Assembly: GCF_004025535.1 (NCBI RefSeq)
Contig: NZ_QJRG01000036.1
Span: forward strand, 1-53,793
DNA length: 53,793 nucleotides
Reading direction: 5' to 3'
Source: Pseudomonas alkylphenolica
GTDB lineage: Bacteria > Pseudomonadota > Gammaproteobacteria > Pseudomonadales > Pseudomonadaceae
Below the pieces are notes generated by a model that saw nothing but the letters and a program-made list of their open reading frames with translations, ran no database searches and was not told the DNA's origin. A program made the translations under genes and the position numbers. Positions 1-8,666 of the stretch are shown in pieces; the stretch's first letter is position 1; each line of letters starts with the position of its first letter.

Positions 1-413
1 TCGTGCCTTGTGGCGGGTTGCTCAGCTGGAAGTTGAAGGTGACGTTTGCATCGCCTTCTTTAGCTGGATTAGCGGTCACCGCCACGGTGGTTGTGTCGAT
101 GGTGTCTTCAACATCGGCAGTTGCAGTCGCGCCGGTCAGGTTGGTGGCTTCGTAGTTGCCGCCATTCACCCCAGTGACAGTTGCAGTCAGGGTGCTGCCA
201 TCTTTATAGGCGTCTTCACCGTTGGTGTTCGGAACAACCAAAGTGCCTTTACCGCTGGCATCAACGTTCACGGTGTAAGTAGTTTCACCGACTTTAACGG
301 TGAGGGTGGTCGTGCCTTGTGGCGGGTTGCTCAGCTGGAAGTTGAAGGTGACGTTTGCATCGCCTTCTTTAGCTGGGTTTGCCGTCACTGACACGGTAGT
401 GATGTCGATGGTG
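1..413 (-). repeat. Tandem repeat units inside lapA, 309-bp period
   Basis: Bases 1-67 recur almost identically at 310-376, and similarity continues with substitutions to about 104 and 413. The period is 309 bp, or 103 residues, in frame with lapA. This marks the first two of a probable array of Ig-like (VCBS/BapA-like) adhesin repeats; the rest of the array lies beyond the window start. The near-identity of the 67-bp block suggests recent homogenisation by recombination, which is usual for large adhesins. Confidence 0.8.
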
Positions 414-1228
414 TCAGTGATTTGTGTCACGGCCGGAGTTGGGTCTGGATTGACGACCAAACCACCACCACCGCTGGTACCGGTGATGGTTACAGAAATT
501 TCGCCCGGATCGAGATACACCGTGTCATTCGGCGGGATGGTCACGCTGACGCTACCGGTGGTCTGCCCGGCACTGATGACAATGACCTGCCCGTTGGACA
601 GCGTCACCGTCAGGTCAGTCAGAGGAGGTTGACCGAGTGTTGCGGTATAGGTGATCACGCCACCGGTTTCGGTAATCGAAGGCGTAGCCGTCAGGGCAAG
701 CCCTGTTTCAGCGTCGGGAGCCGTGGTCAAGGCCGTGTTGGTGGTAACGTCGCCCAGCTCTTCACGGTTGTCGGCGATGGCGAAGTCGATCGGGGCCGTC
801 GGAAAACCAATGGTCGGGTCCACCGACCCTGCGGTGGCATCGAGCATCACGAAACTGTGGCCACCACCGACGGCGCCACCCGATCCACCCGCAGACGGGC
901 CGGCAGCCGTGGCTTCCAGTTCAGTCGTCGGGTCAGCACCAGCGGCGATAGCCTGCTGCAGTTCTTCGACCGAGGGCGCGGCCTGGGCGGTGGCTGCCGC
1001 CAGGTCGGTACTGCTGTCGGGCGTATCGGCGCTCCATTGCGTATCGCGGCCCAGATCCAGGGTGCGGCCATCAGCCAGCTCCAGGGTAACGGCACCTGCC
1101 AGACCCGTCAGGACCTGCTCGCCTGCAAACAGACGGTCACCCTCGATGAGAACCCGGCGGGCCCCTTCCGGGGATACGGCGATAACTTGACCAACAATGC
1201 TTTTGACGATGGCAACAACACTGCTCAT
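1..1228 (-). CDS. lapA: Giant biofilm adhesin LapA, N-terminal part (runs off the window)
   Basis: The reverse strand reads open from an ATG at 1228 (GGAG ribosome site just upstream) to the window edge, so about 409 residues of a much larger protein are seen. The start MSSVVAIVKSIVGQVIAVSP and the following 100 residues match the N-terminal retention module that holds LapA in the outer membrane secretion pore. A TAAG motif lies at residues 107-110, the site where the periplasmic protease LapG is known to cut LapA. A Gly-rich linker follows, then Thr/Val-rich Ig-like repeats with a 103-residue period. The protein mediates attachment to surfaces. It diverges from its secretion genes lapE-lapB-lapC. 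A second LapG-controlled adhesin type, MapA, exists in some pseudomonads; neighbours favour LapA. The C-terminal RTX secretion signal is not in the window. Confidence 0.85.
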   Translation of the reverse strand, partial: MSSVVAIVKSIVGQVIAVSPEGARRVLIEGDRLFAGEQVLTGLAGAVTLELADGRTLDLGRDTQWSADTPDSSTDLAAATAQAAPSVEELQQAIAAGADPTTELEATAAGPSAGGSGGAVGGGHSFVMLDATAGSVDPTIGFPTAPIDFAIADNREELGDVTTNTALTTAPDAETGLALTATPSITETGGVITYTATLGQPPLTDLTVTLSNGQVIVISAGQTTGSVSVTIPPNDTVYLDPGEISVTITGTSGGGGLVVNPDPTPAVTQITDTIDITTVSVTANPAKEGDANVTFNFQLSNPPQGTTTLTVKVGETTYTVNVDASGKGTLVVPNTNGEDAYKDGSTLTATVTGVNGGNYEATNLTGATATADVEDTIDTTTVAVTANPAKEGDANVTFNFQLSNPPQGT

Positions 1229-1577
1229 TGGACGCTCCGATCTACCCGATCTGTTTGGCTTCCATGCCCTGGCGGCGCTCAATTGCCGCTATTGATGGAA
1301 TTTGAATGTTGGTTATGCAGACGCTTTTGGCGTCAATTTTATGTCAATAACAATTGGCTATTTAGTTTATGCCAAAGTATTGACCTTCTTCTTGCCATCC
1401 TAAACAATCAGCCCTGTAATGTCACATTGATATTTAAGCGGCTGCCAAGCTTCCTGCGTACGTCCTTGTACCTCTTCGCAAGTTCCCGACTTTACGTCTT
1501 CCCGGTTGCCATTTTCGGATGCAGCAACGGTCTTTTGCTGTGATTTGGGACATGGTGTCCCCAGGAAAAAAGTAAAA
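1229..1577. promoter_or_regulatory. Divergent lapA / lapE intergenic region
   Basis: This 349-bp AT-rich stretch separates the starts of lapA (minus) and lapE (plus) and must hold both promoters. A stretch at 1343-1358 (GTCAATAACAATTGGC) resembles the FleQ binding consensus GTCAATAAATTGAC with one inserted base and a weaker right half. FleQ is known to control lapA in P. putida in response to c-di-GMP. A short inverted repeat (GACGC/GCGTC) sits at 1320-1334. No open frame here looks like a gene. The FleQ assignment is an inference from partial sequence resemblance. Confidence 0.4.
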
Positions 1578-2915
1578 ATGCGCGCTTCATTGTTCACTGT
1601 TCTTCCTTTCGCCCTTGCAGCCAGTTTCGTACAAGCACAAAGCCTGCCCGAAGCGATGCAAAAAGCCCTCGATGTACACCCGGAGATCCAGGCCGGGGTC
1701 AACAGCCGCATCGCTGCCGACTATCAGCTGCGAGCCGCCAAGGGTGGCTACCTGCCGAAGGTCGATGTGCTGGCCGGCTATGGCCGTGAAGGAACCGACA
1801 GCCCGAGCACTGGCAACCGCTGGGAAACCCTCAACCGTGGCGAGTCCAGCCTGCGCCTGCGGCAGATGGTGTTTGACGGCTTTGCGACCTCCAGTGAGGT
1901 CGGCCGCCAACAAGCCACCGTCAACGCCCGCGCCTATTCCTTGCTGGGCACTTCCGAGCGCACTGCCCTGACCGTTGCCCAGGTTTACCTGGATGTCCTG
2001 ACCCGCCGTGAAATGGTGCGTCTGGCAGAAGACAACCTGCGCAGCCACGAACGCATTTACGACCAGATCAAGCTGCGCACGTCCCGTGGCGTGGGCCGCC
2101 TGGCCGACCTTGACCAGGCCGAAGCACGCCTGGCCCAGGCCCGTAACAACCTGATCACCGAGCAAACCAACCTGGCGGACGCCAAGACCAACTACCTGAG
2201 CGTGGTCGGGCAAATGCCCGACGAGCTGAGCGCGCCTGCACCGTTTGTCGACCTGCTGCCGGCCAACCTCGACGAGGCCCGCCAGCAAATGGTCGAAAGC
2301 AGCCCGATCTTGCGCTCGGCAGAATCCGATATCGCAGCGGCCGAGAAGCAATATGACGCGGCGAAGTCTACTTTCTATCCAAGATTCGATGCAGAACTCG
2401 GACGGACGGCAGATAACGATATCGACGGCCTGAACGGCCACAACAACGAATGGCAGGCTATGCTGCGTATGAGCTTCAACTTGTACTCCGGCGGCAGCAA
2501 CAAGGCTGACCTGGAATCCAAGTCGTATCTGACCAATCAGGCGCTGGACATTCGTAACAATGCCTTGCGCCAGCTCAATGAAGAATTAGGCCTGGCATGG
2601 AATGCTCTGGAAAACGCCAACGCGCAATTGCCTATTGCCCAGCAATATGTCGACCACAGCAATAACGTACGTACCGCCTACCAGAAGCAGTTCAGCCTGG
2701 GCGAACGCACGTTGCTCGACTTGCTCGACAGCGAAAACGAACTCTTCACTGCACAGCGTCGTCTGACTGAAGTGAAGAACATTCAGCTGTTTACTCAGTA
2801 CCGAATCAAGGCGACCATTGGCCAGCTGCTCAAGAGCCAGGGTGTTGTCGCACCGATGGCCACTGTTGTGCAGAACGATATGAAGCCCCGTGTGAGCCTG
2901 CCAGGCATGAACTGA
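1578..2915 (+). CDS. lapE: TolC-family outer membrane secretion channel LapE
   Basis: This 445-residue protein has a signal peptide ending near SFVQA, followed by the repeated alpha-helical OEP/TolC pattern: Ala/Gln/Leu-rich coiled regions around residues 150-220 and 360-430, ending in the conserved ATIGQLL stretch. It is the outer membrane pore of the type I secretion system that exports and anchors LapA. The reading frame is open upstream to an ATG at 1506, but the start at 1578 gives a proper signal peptide and has an AGGA site 11 bases upstream, so it is preferred. It is followed 42 bases later by lapB. In the LapA system the adhesin's N-terminal retention module is known to plug this channel. 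Confidence 0.88.
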   Translation: MRASLFTVLPFALAASFVQAQSLPEAMQKALDVHPEIQAGVNSRIAADYQLRAAKGGYLPKVDVLAGYGREGTDSPSTGNRWETLNRGESSLRLRQMVFDGFATSSEVGRQQATVNARAYSLLGTSERTALTVAQVYLDVLTRREMVRLAEDNLRSHERIYDQIKLRTSRGVGRLADLDQAEARLAQARNNLITEQTNLADAKTNYLSVVGQMPDELSAPAPFVDLLPANLDEARQQMVESSPILRSAESDIAAAEKQYDAAKSTFYPRFDAELGRTADNDIDGLNGHNNEWQAMLRMSFNLYSGGSNKADLESKSYLTNQALDIRNNALRQLNEELGLAWNALENANAQLPIAQQYVDHSNNVRTAYQKQFSLGERTLLDLLDSENELFTAQRRLTEVKNIQLFTQYRIKATIGQLLKSQGVVAPMATVVQNDMKPRVSLPGMN

Positions 2916-2957
2916 GGCTCGCCTTAAACGCCAACCGCAAACATCAAGAGAAGCCGC

Positions 2958-5114
2958 GTGGAATCAGAAGTCAGTCGAGTCCAACTCAGCCATGATCCAC
3001 GCAGCCAGCACGATGATCCGTTGCTGGACAGCCTGCTGTCACTCTGTGTGCTGCACCAGAAGCCGGCCAGCCGGGCGATGTTGACCACCGGCCTGCCGTT
3101 GCCGGAACAGCGCCTGACCCCCGAGTTGCTGCCACGCGCCGCTGCCCGCGCAGGCCTGCAGGGGCGCTTGTTGCAGCGCAAGCTTGAACAGATCCCGGCC
3201 ATCGCCATGCCGGCCATGTTGCTGCTCAAAGATGGCCGTAGCACGGTTCTGCTCGGCTGGGAGAACGACGACACCGCGCGACTGCTGCTCAGCGAGAGCG
3301 ATGGCGGCGAAGTGCATGTCAGCCGCGAAGCCCTGCAAAGCGATTACAGCGGGCGCGTATTCTTTGCGCAACCGCAGCACAAGTTCGACGTCAATCACGG
3401 CAACCTCATCCCGCGCGCCCGCTCCTGGTTCCGCGACACGCTCAAGCGCAGCCGCTGGCTGTATATCGACGCCATCGCCGCCAGCCTGGTGATCAACCTG
3501 ATCGCCCTGGCCGCGCCGCTGTTCGTGATGAACGTGTACGACCGCGTGGTGCCCAACCAGGCCACCTCCACCCTGTGGGTGCTGGCTGTCGGGATTACCG
3601 GCGCCTATCTGTTCGACCTGATCCTCAAGGGCCTGCGCAGTCTGTGCCTGGACCTTGCCGGGAAGAAAACCGACCTGATCATTTCGGCCACGCTGTTCGA
3701 ACGCATCGTTGGCATGTCGATGAAGTACCGGCCGGCGCGGGTCGGCAGCTTTGCCCAGAACATCCACGAGTTCCAGGGGCTGCGCGACTTTCTCGCCTCG
3801 CTGACCCTGACCAGCTTGATCGACCTGCCATTCACCCTGTTGATTCTGCTAGTGATCGCCATCATCGGCGGCCACCTGGTGTGGATTCCGATCATTGCCT
3901 TCCCGCTGGCACTGGGCATTGGCTATGCCTTGCAAAAACCGCTGGTCGCCACCCTGGAGCGGACCATGGCCCTGGCCTCCGAGCGCCAGTCGAGCCTGAT
4001 CGAAACCCTCGCCGGGCTCGATGCGGTCAAGGTCAACAACGCCGAGAGCGAACGCCAGTACATGTGGGAGCAGACCATCGGCACCCTCAGCCGACTGGAA
4101 CTGCGGGTCAAGGTGCTGTCGGGCCTGGCCATGAACATCACCCTGCTGATCCAGCAACTGGCCGGTGTCGCGCTGATTTGTGCCGGTGTGTACCAGATCA
4201 TGGCTGGCAACCTCAGCATGGGCGGCCTGATTGCCTGCTACATGCTCAGTGGCCGCGCACTGGGCCCGCTGGCCCAACTGTCCGGGTTGCTGACCCGCTA
4301 CCAGCAGGCGAAAGTCACCATGGTCTCCACCGACCAGATGATGGAGCTGCCACAAGAGCGCAACTTTGAAGAACGGCCGCTGAGCCGTCAGGTGCTGCAG
4401 GGTGCCATCGAGTTCCGCGGCGTTGACTTCACCTACCCGAACCAGCAGAACCCTGCCCTCAAGGGCATTTCCCTGACCATTCGCCCTGGCGAGAAAATCG
4501 GCATCATCGGCCGCAGCGGCTCAGGCAAAAGCTCGCTGGCCAAGCTGATTGTCGGCCTGTACGAAGCCGACAACGGCTCTTTGCTGGTCGATGGCGTGGA
4601 CATCCGCCAGATCGACGTCAGCGAGCTGCGCCACAACATCGGTTACGTGCCGCAGGATATCCAGCTGCTGGCAGGTACGCTGCGCGACAACCTGGTCAGC
4701 GGCGCGCGCTATGTCGACGACGAAATGGTCCTGCAGGCCGCCGAGCTCAGCGGTGTGCACGAGTTCGCCCGTTTGCACCCGCAAGGCTACGAGCTGCAGG
4801 TGGGTGAGCGCGGCCAGAACCTTTCCGGCGGCCAGCGCCAGAACGTCGCCCTGGGCCGGGCACTGTTGCTAAACCCGCAGATCCTGTTGCTCGACGAACC
4901 CACCAGTTCCATGGACAACACCGGCGAAGAACGCCTCAAGCAACGCTTGCAAGCGGTCATCGAAAGCAAGACCGTGGTGCTGGTTACCCACCGGGCTTCG
5001 TTGTTGTCACTGGTCGATCGCCTGATCGTCGTTGACCGCGGGCAGATTGTTGCGGATGGCCCGAAAGCCGCCGTTATGGACGCGCTGAAAAAGGGGCAGA
5101 TCAGTGTTGCTTAA
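2958..5114 (+). CDS. lapB: Type I secretion ABC transporter LapB
   Basis: This 718-residue inner membrane ABC exporter energises LapA secretion. Residues about 15-140 form a C39-like domain in which I see no intact peptidase triad, as expected for adhesin transporters that do not process their cargo. Transmembrane helices fill about 160-440. The nucleotide-binding domain shows Walker A GRSGSGKSS near 520, signature NLSGGQRQ near 622, Walker B ILLLDEPTSS near 643 and a switch His in LVTHR. The start is GTG at 2958 with AGAGAAG upstream. It lies between lapE and lapC in one operon and ends 7 bases before the lapC start. Confidence 0.9.
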   Translation: MESEVSRVQLSHDPRSQHDDPLLDSLLSLCVLHQKPASRAMLTTGLPLPEQRLTPELLPRAAARAGLQGRLLQRKLEQIPAIAMPAMLLLKDGRSTVLLGWENDDTARLLLSESDGGEVHVSREALQSDYSGRVFFAQPQHKFDVNHGNLIPRARSWFRDTLKRSRWLYIDAIAASLVINLIALAAPLFVMNVYDRVVPNQATSTLWVLAVGITGAYLFDLILKGLRSLCLDLAGKKTDLIISATLFERIVGMSMKYRPARVGSFAQNIHEFQGLRDFLASLTLTSLIDLPFTLLILLVIAIIGGHLVWIPIIAFPLALGIGYALQKPLVATLERTMALASERQSSLIETLAGLDAVKVNNAESERQYMWEQTIGTLSRLELRVKVLSGLAMNITLLIQQLAGVALICAGVYQIMAGNLSMGGLIACYMLSGRALGPLAQLSGLLTRYQQAKVTMVSTDQMMELPQERNFEERPLSRQVLQGAIEFRGVDFTYPNQQNPALKGISLTIRPGEKIGIIGRSGSGKSSLAKLIVGLYEADNGSLLVDGVDIRQIDVSELRHNIGYVPQDIQLLAGTLRDNLVSGARYVDDEMVLQAAELSGVHEFARLHPQGYELQVGERGQNLSGGQRQNVALGRALLLNPQILLLDEPTSSMDNTGEERLKQRLQAVIESKTVVLVTHRASLLSLVDRLIVVDRGQIVADGPKAAVMDALKKGQISVA

Positions 5115-5121
5115 GGTGGAT

Positions 5122-6477
5122 ATGGGCCAGATCAAAGACAGCCTGCGCAAGTACTTCAAAGGTTCGGAGTCGCTCAGCGGCCAGCCGCTGCCCGAGGTCA
5201 ACAAGGCCCTGATCGAGGATGCTCCGCGCATCGTGCGCCTGACCATCTGGGGCGTGATCGCCTTCTTCCTGTTCCTGGGGCTGTGGGCCAATTTCGCGAT
5301 TATCGACGAAGTCACCCGTGGTGAAGGCAAGGCAATTCCATCGTCCAAACTGCAGAAGATCCAGAACCTGGAAGGCGGAATCGTTGCGCAGATCTACGCC
5401 AAAGAAGGCGAGATTGTCGAAGTGGGCGCGCCGCTACTGCGCCTGGACGACACCCGTTTTGTGTCCAACGTCGGCGAAACCGAAGCCGACCGCCTGGCCA
5501 TGGCCCTGCGTGTTGAGCGCCTGAGCGCTGAAGTCGAAGACCGGCCGCTGAAGATCGACGAAGAGATCCGCAAGGCCGCGCCAAGCCAGGCCACCAACGA
5601 AGAGTCCCTGTACCAGAGCCGTCGCCAACAGTTGCAGGATGAAATTGGCGGCCTGCAGGAGCAACTGGTGCAGCGCCAGCAGGAGCTGCGCGAATTCAGC
5701 TCCAAACAGGCCCAGTACCGCAACAGCCTGCAGTTGCTGCGTCAGGAAATTCAGATGTCTGAGCCGTTGGTGGCCCAGGGCGCCATTTCTCAGGTTGAGG
5801 TGCTGCGCCTCAAGCGTGCCGAAGTCGAGAACCGTGGCCAGCTGGATGCCACCTCGCTGGCAATTCCTCGCGCGGAATCGGCGATCAAGGAAGTGGAACG
5901 CAAGATCGACGAAACACGCGGTAAATTCCGCAGTGAAGCCCTCACTCAGCTCAACGAAGCCCGCACCGACCTGAGCAAGGCGCAAGCCACCGGCAAGGCC
6001 TTGGACGACCGGGTCAGCCGGACCCTGGTTACCTCGCCGGTGCGCGGTATCGTCAAGCAGCTGCTGGTCAACACTGTCGGCGGGGTGATCCAGCCGGGCA
6101 GCGACCTTGTTGAAATCGTCCCGCTGGATGACACCCTGCTGGTCGAAGCGCGTGTCCGCCCACAGGATATTGCCTTCCTGCACCCGGGCCAGGAAGCCAT
6201 GGTCAAGTTCACCGCCTATGACTTCACCATTTATGGCGGCCTGAAAGCCAAGCTGGAACAGATCGGCGCCGACACCATCACCGACGAAGACAAGAACACC
6301 TTCTACGTGATCAAGCTGCGCACCGAGCGCAGCCATCTGGGCAGTGACGACAAGCCGCTGCTGATCATCCCGGGCATGGTCGCCTCGGTGGACATCATCA
6401 CCGGCAAGAAAAGCGTGCTGAGCTACCTGCTCAAGCCGATCATCCGCGCCCGCGCCGAGGCATTGCGCGAGCGTTGA
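5122..6477 (+). CDS. lapC: Membrane fusion protein LapC (HlyD family)
   Basis: This 451-residue periplasmic adaptor links LapB to LapE. A short cytoplasmic tail is followed by one membrane helix (about residues 38-60, TIWGVIAFFLFLGLW), a first lipoyl half (GGIVAQIYAKEGEIVEVG), a long coiled coil (about 130-290) and the second lipoyl half plus beta-barrel (VRGIVKQLLVNTVGGVIQPG). The C-terminus resembles other type I adaptors. A GTG at 5104 would extend the frame into lapB, but the ATG at 5122 has AAGGTGGA directly upstream and is preferred. It is the last gene of lapE-lapB-lapC; a long inverted repeat follows the stop. Confidence 0.9.
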   Translation: MGQIKDSLRKYFKGSESLSGQPLPEVNKALIEDAPRIVRLTIWGVIAFFLFLGLWANFAIIDEVTRGEGKAIPSSKLQKIQNLEGGIVAQIYAKEGEIVEVGAPLLRLDDTRFVSNVGETEADRLAMALRVERLSAEVEDRPLKIDEEIRKAAPSQATNEESLYQSRRQQLQDEIGGLQEQLVQRQQELREFSSKQAQYRNSLQLLRQEIQMSEPLVAQGAISQVEVLRLKRAEVENRGQLDATSLAIPRAESAIKEVERKIDETRGKFRSEALTQLNEARTDLSKAQATGKALDDRVSRTLVTSPVRGIVKQLLVNTVGGVIQPGSDLVEIVPLDDTLLVEARVRPQDIAFLHPGQEAMVKFTAYDFTIYGGLKAKLEQIGADTITDEDKNTFYVIKLRTERSHLGSDDKPLLIIPGMVASVDIITGKKSVLSYLLKPIIRARAEALRER

Positions 6478-6489
6478 GCCGCCCCGGTG

Positions 6490-6532
6490 AATCCGTCCCT
6501 ACAGGATTACCCTGCCCCTGTAGGAGTGGATT
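6490..6532. repeat. Long inverted repeat after lapC (REP-like pair)
   Basis: AATCCGTCCCTACAGG at 6490-6505 pairs with CCTGTAGGAGTGGATT at 6517-6532, matching at 13 of 16 positions across an 11-base spacer. The words CCTGTAGGAG and GGATTTATCTGCG recall the short REP elements common in P. putida genomes. It lacks a clear T-run, so it may act as a 3' mRNA-stabilising or weak terminating hairpin for the lapEBC message. Confidence 0.6.
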
Positions 6533-6569
6533 TATCTGCGATGATTGCGACGATATGCTTATGCATTAA

Positions 6570-6588
6570 AGATATTTAAAATATATCT
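6570..6588. promoter_or_regulatory. AT-rich inverted repeat upstream of the TauD-type gene
   Basis: AGATAT and ATATCT flank a 7-base AT spacer. The site lies about 135 bases before the dioxygenase start, and two CTTATG words flank it at 6558 and 6588. It is a plausible operator for the sulfur or nitrogen regulator of the operon (CysB-type is one option), but this is inference. A GC-rich leader hairpin (6684-6703) lies between it and the GGGAG ribosome site. Confidence 0.35.
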
Positions 6589-6721
6589 CTTATGACTTTA
6601 TAGTCACTCCCCTGCGTACCTGCCGACCAATCGGCGCGCCGCACGACCGAACCAACACGGAACCCCGTGAGTTTCTGATCGATGCGCGCACCCTTGGGCG
6701 CGCTCTGCGTGGGAGTGAATC

Positions 6722-7621
6722 ATGTCAGTGGCCTCTATCGCCTTGTCGTCCAACGACAGCGCACAGCAGCAAGCCTTCGAAATCCTGCCGTTCAGCGGTG
6801 CCGTCGGCGCCGAGATCATCGGCCTGGACCTGTCCTTACCCGTCAGCACCGACGATTTTTCCCGAATTCATCGGGCACACCTCGACCACCATGTCCTGGT
6901 TTTTCGCGACCAGCGCATCACTCCAGAGCAACAGATCGCCTTCAGCCGCCGCTTCGGCGTGCTACAGATCCACGTGCTCAAGCAGTTTTTGTTAACGGGC
7001 CACCCGGAAATCCTCATCGTCTCCAACATCGTCGAAAACGGGCAGAACATTGGCCTGGGCGATGCCGGCAAGTTCTGGCACTCGGACCTCTCCTATAAAG
7101 AACTGCCGAGCCTGGGGTCGATGCTGCATGCCCAGGAGCTCCCCAGCGAAGGCGGCGACACCCTGTTCGCCGACATGCACAAAGCCTGGGACGGTTTGCC
7201 TGACGCCCTGCGCAAGGCCGTAGAAGGCCGCGACGCGGCGCACTCCTATACCGCCCGTTATAGCGAAACCAAATTCGAAGGCAACTGGCGCCCTACCCTG
7301 ACAGCCGAGCAACTGGCCCAGGTTCAGGAAGTGGTCCACCCGATCGTGCGTACTCACCCTGAAAACGGGCGCAAAGCCTTGTTCGTCAGCGAGGGGTTCA
7401 CTACCCGCATCGTAGGCCTGCCGGACGACGAAAGCCGGCAGATCCTAGCCGAACTGTATGCCCACAGCGTGCTGGAGCAGAACATCTACCGCCATCAATG
7501 GCAGCCCCACGACCTGGTGTTCTGGGACAACCGTTCGCTCATTCACCTGGCCGCAGGCTGCCCCGCACACCTGCGCCGCAAGCTGTACCGCACCACCATC
7601 CAGGGCGACGCCCCGTTCTGA
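6722..7621 (+). CDS. TauD/TfdA-family Fe(II)/2-oxoglutarate dioxygenase
   Basis: This 299-residue enzyme belongs to the family that oxidises taurine, alkylsulfonates, alkyl sulfates or 2,4-D using Fe(II), O2 and 2-oxoglutarate. The iron ligands are visible: H120 and D122 in FWHSDLSY, and distal H275 in SLIHLA. R290 sits 15 residues after H275, the same spacing as H255/R270 in E. coli TauD, and should bind 2-oxoglutarate. The start has GGGAG upstream. It heads an apparent operon with an SsuA/TauA-like importer, so it probably releases sulfite (or another small group) from the imported compound. The exact substrate cannot be read from the sequence. Confidence 0.85.
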   Translation: MSVASIALSSNDSAQQQAFEILPFSGAVGAEIIGLDLSLPVSTDDFSRIHRAHLDHHVLVFRDQRITPEQQIAFSRRFGVLQIHVLKQFLLTGHPEILIVSNIVENGQNIGLGDAGKFWHSDLSYKELPSLGSMLHAQELPSEGGDTLFADMHKAWDGLPDALRKAVEGRDAAHSYTARYSETKFEGNWRPTLTAEQLAQVQEVVHPIVRTHPENGRKALFVSEGFTTRIVGLPDDESRQILAELYAHSVLEQNIYRHQWQPHDLVFWDNRSLIHLAAGCPAHLRRKLYRTTIQGDAPF

Positions 7622-7641
7622 TACGACTCAAGGAGTACAGC

Positions 7642-8661
7642 ATGCACAAGTCAATCAGCCGCCTGGCGGCCAGTATCGGTCTGGGTGTCAGCCTGCTTGC
7701 CGGCAGCCTCGTCGCCCCGGCTACGGCTCAGGCCGAAGGTGAAATCCGCATCGCCGAACAGTTCGGCATTGTCTATTTATTGCTCAACGTGGTGCGTGAC
7801 CAGAACCTGATCGAGAAACACGGCAAGGAACAGGGCATCGACATCAAGGTTGACTGGACCCAGCTTTCCGGCGGAGCCGCGATCAACGACGCGCTGCTGT
7901 CCGGCTCGATCGACATTGCCGGTGCCGGCGTCGGCCCCTTGCTGACCATCTGGGATCGCACCCAGGGCAGGCAGAACGTCAAGGCCGTCGCCTCGTTGGG
8001 CAACTTCCCCTACTACCTGGTCAGCAATAACCCCAAGGTCAAGAGCATTGCCGACTTCACCGAGAAAGACCGCATCGCCCTGCCCGCCGTGGGCGTCTCG
8101 GTGCAATCGCGCTTTCTGCAGTACGCGGCGGCCAAGCAATGGGGCGACAAGGAATACGCCCGTCTGGACAAGTACACCCTCGCAGTACCGCACCCTGACG
8201 CCACCGCCGCCCTGCTGGCTGGCGGCACCGAGCTGAACGCGCACTTCTCCAACCCGCCGTTCCAGGACCAGGTGCTGGCCAACAAGGACGTGCACGTGGT
8301 GCTCAACACCTACGACCTGCTCGGGCCCAACTCACCGACGGTGCTGTTCGCCACCGAAAAATTCCGCAACGACAACCCCAAGACTTACAAAGCCTTCGTT
8401 GATGCCCTGGCCGAAGCTGCCGACTTTGCCCAGAACAACAAGGCCGCTGCCGCCGACACCTACATTCGCGTGACCAAGGCCAAGATCGATCGCGACGCCC
8501 TGCTCAAGATCATCGACAACCCTCAGTACGAGTTCAGCGTGACGCCGAAAAACACCTACCCGCTGGCCGAGTTCCTGTACCGCGTAGGCGCGATAAAGCA
8601 CAAACCCGAATCCTGGAAAGACTACTTCTTCCAGGATGAAAAACCGCTGCAAGGGAGCTGA
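7642..8661 (+). CDS. ABC transporter periplasmic substrate-binding protein (SsuA/TauA/NMT1 type)
   Basis: This 339-residue exported protein has a signal peptide with likely cleavage after ATAQA. The mature part starts EGEIRIAEQFGIVYLLLNVV and contains the family's GGAAINDALLSGSIDIAGAGVG pattern near residues 75-95. Such proteins capture sulfonates, taurine or thiamine precursors for import. The frame is open further upstream inside the dioxygenase gene, but the ATG at 7642 with AAGGAG nearby and a clean signal peptide is the real start. It lies 20 bases after the dioxygenase and 5 bases before the ATPase gene, so the genes are co-transcribed. Confidence 0.87.
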   Translation: MHKSISRLAASIGLGVSLLAGSLVAPATAQAEGEIRIAEQFGIVYLLLNVVRDQNLIEKHGKEQGIDIKVDWTQLSGGAAINDALLSGSIDIAGAGVGPLLTIWDRTQGRQNVKAVASLGNFPYYLVSNNPKVKSIADFTEKDRIALPAVGVSVQSRFLQYAAAKQWGDKEYARLDKYTLAVPHPDATAALLAGGTELNAHFSNPPFQDQVLANKDVHVVLNTYDLLGPNSPTVLFATEKFRNDNPKTYKAFVDALAEAADFAQNNKAAAADTYIRVTKAKIDRDALLKIIDNPQYEFSVTPKNTYPLAEFLYRVGAIKHKPESWKDYFFQDEKPLQGS

Positions 8662-8666
8662 ACCGG

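Noticed and set aside
422..1543. Long plus-strand open frame over the adhesin gene
   Set aside because: It is the complement of lapA, which has the true codon pattern, retention module and LapG site; the plus frame gives Arg/Gly-rich low-quality protein and runs into the promoter region.
3575..4369. 264-residue plus-strand frame inside lapB
   Set aside because: It lies wholly within lapB in another frame, a usual effect of high GC; no domain is recognisable.
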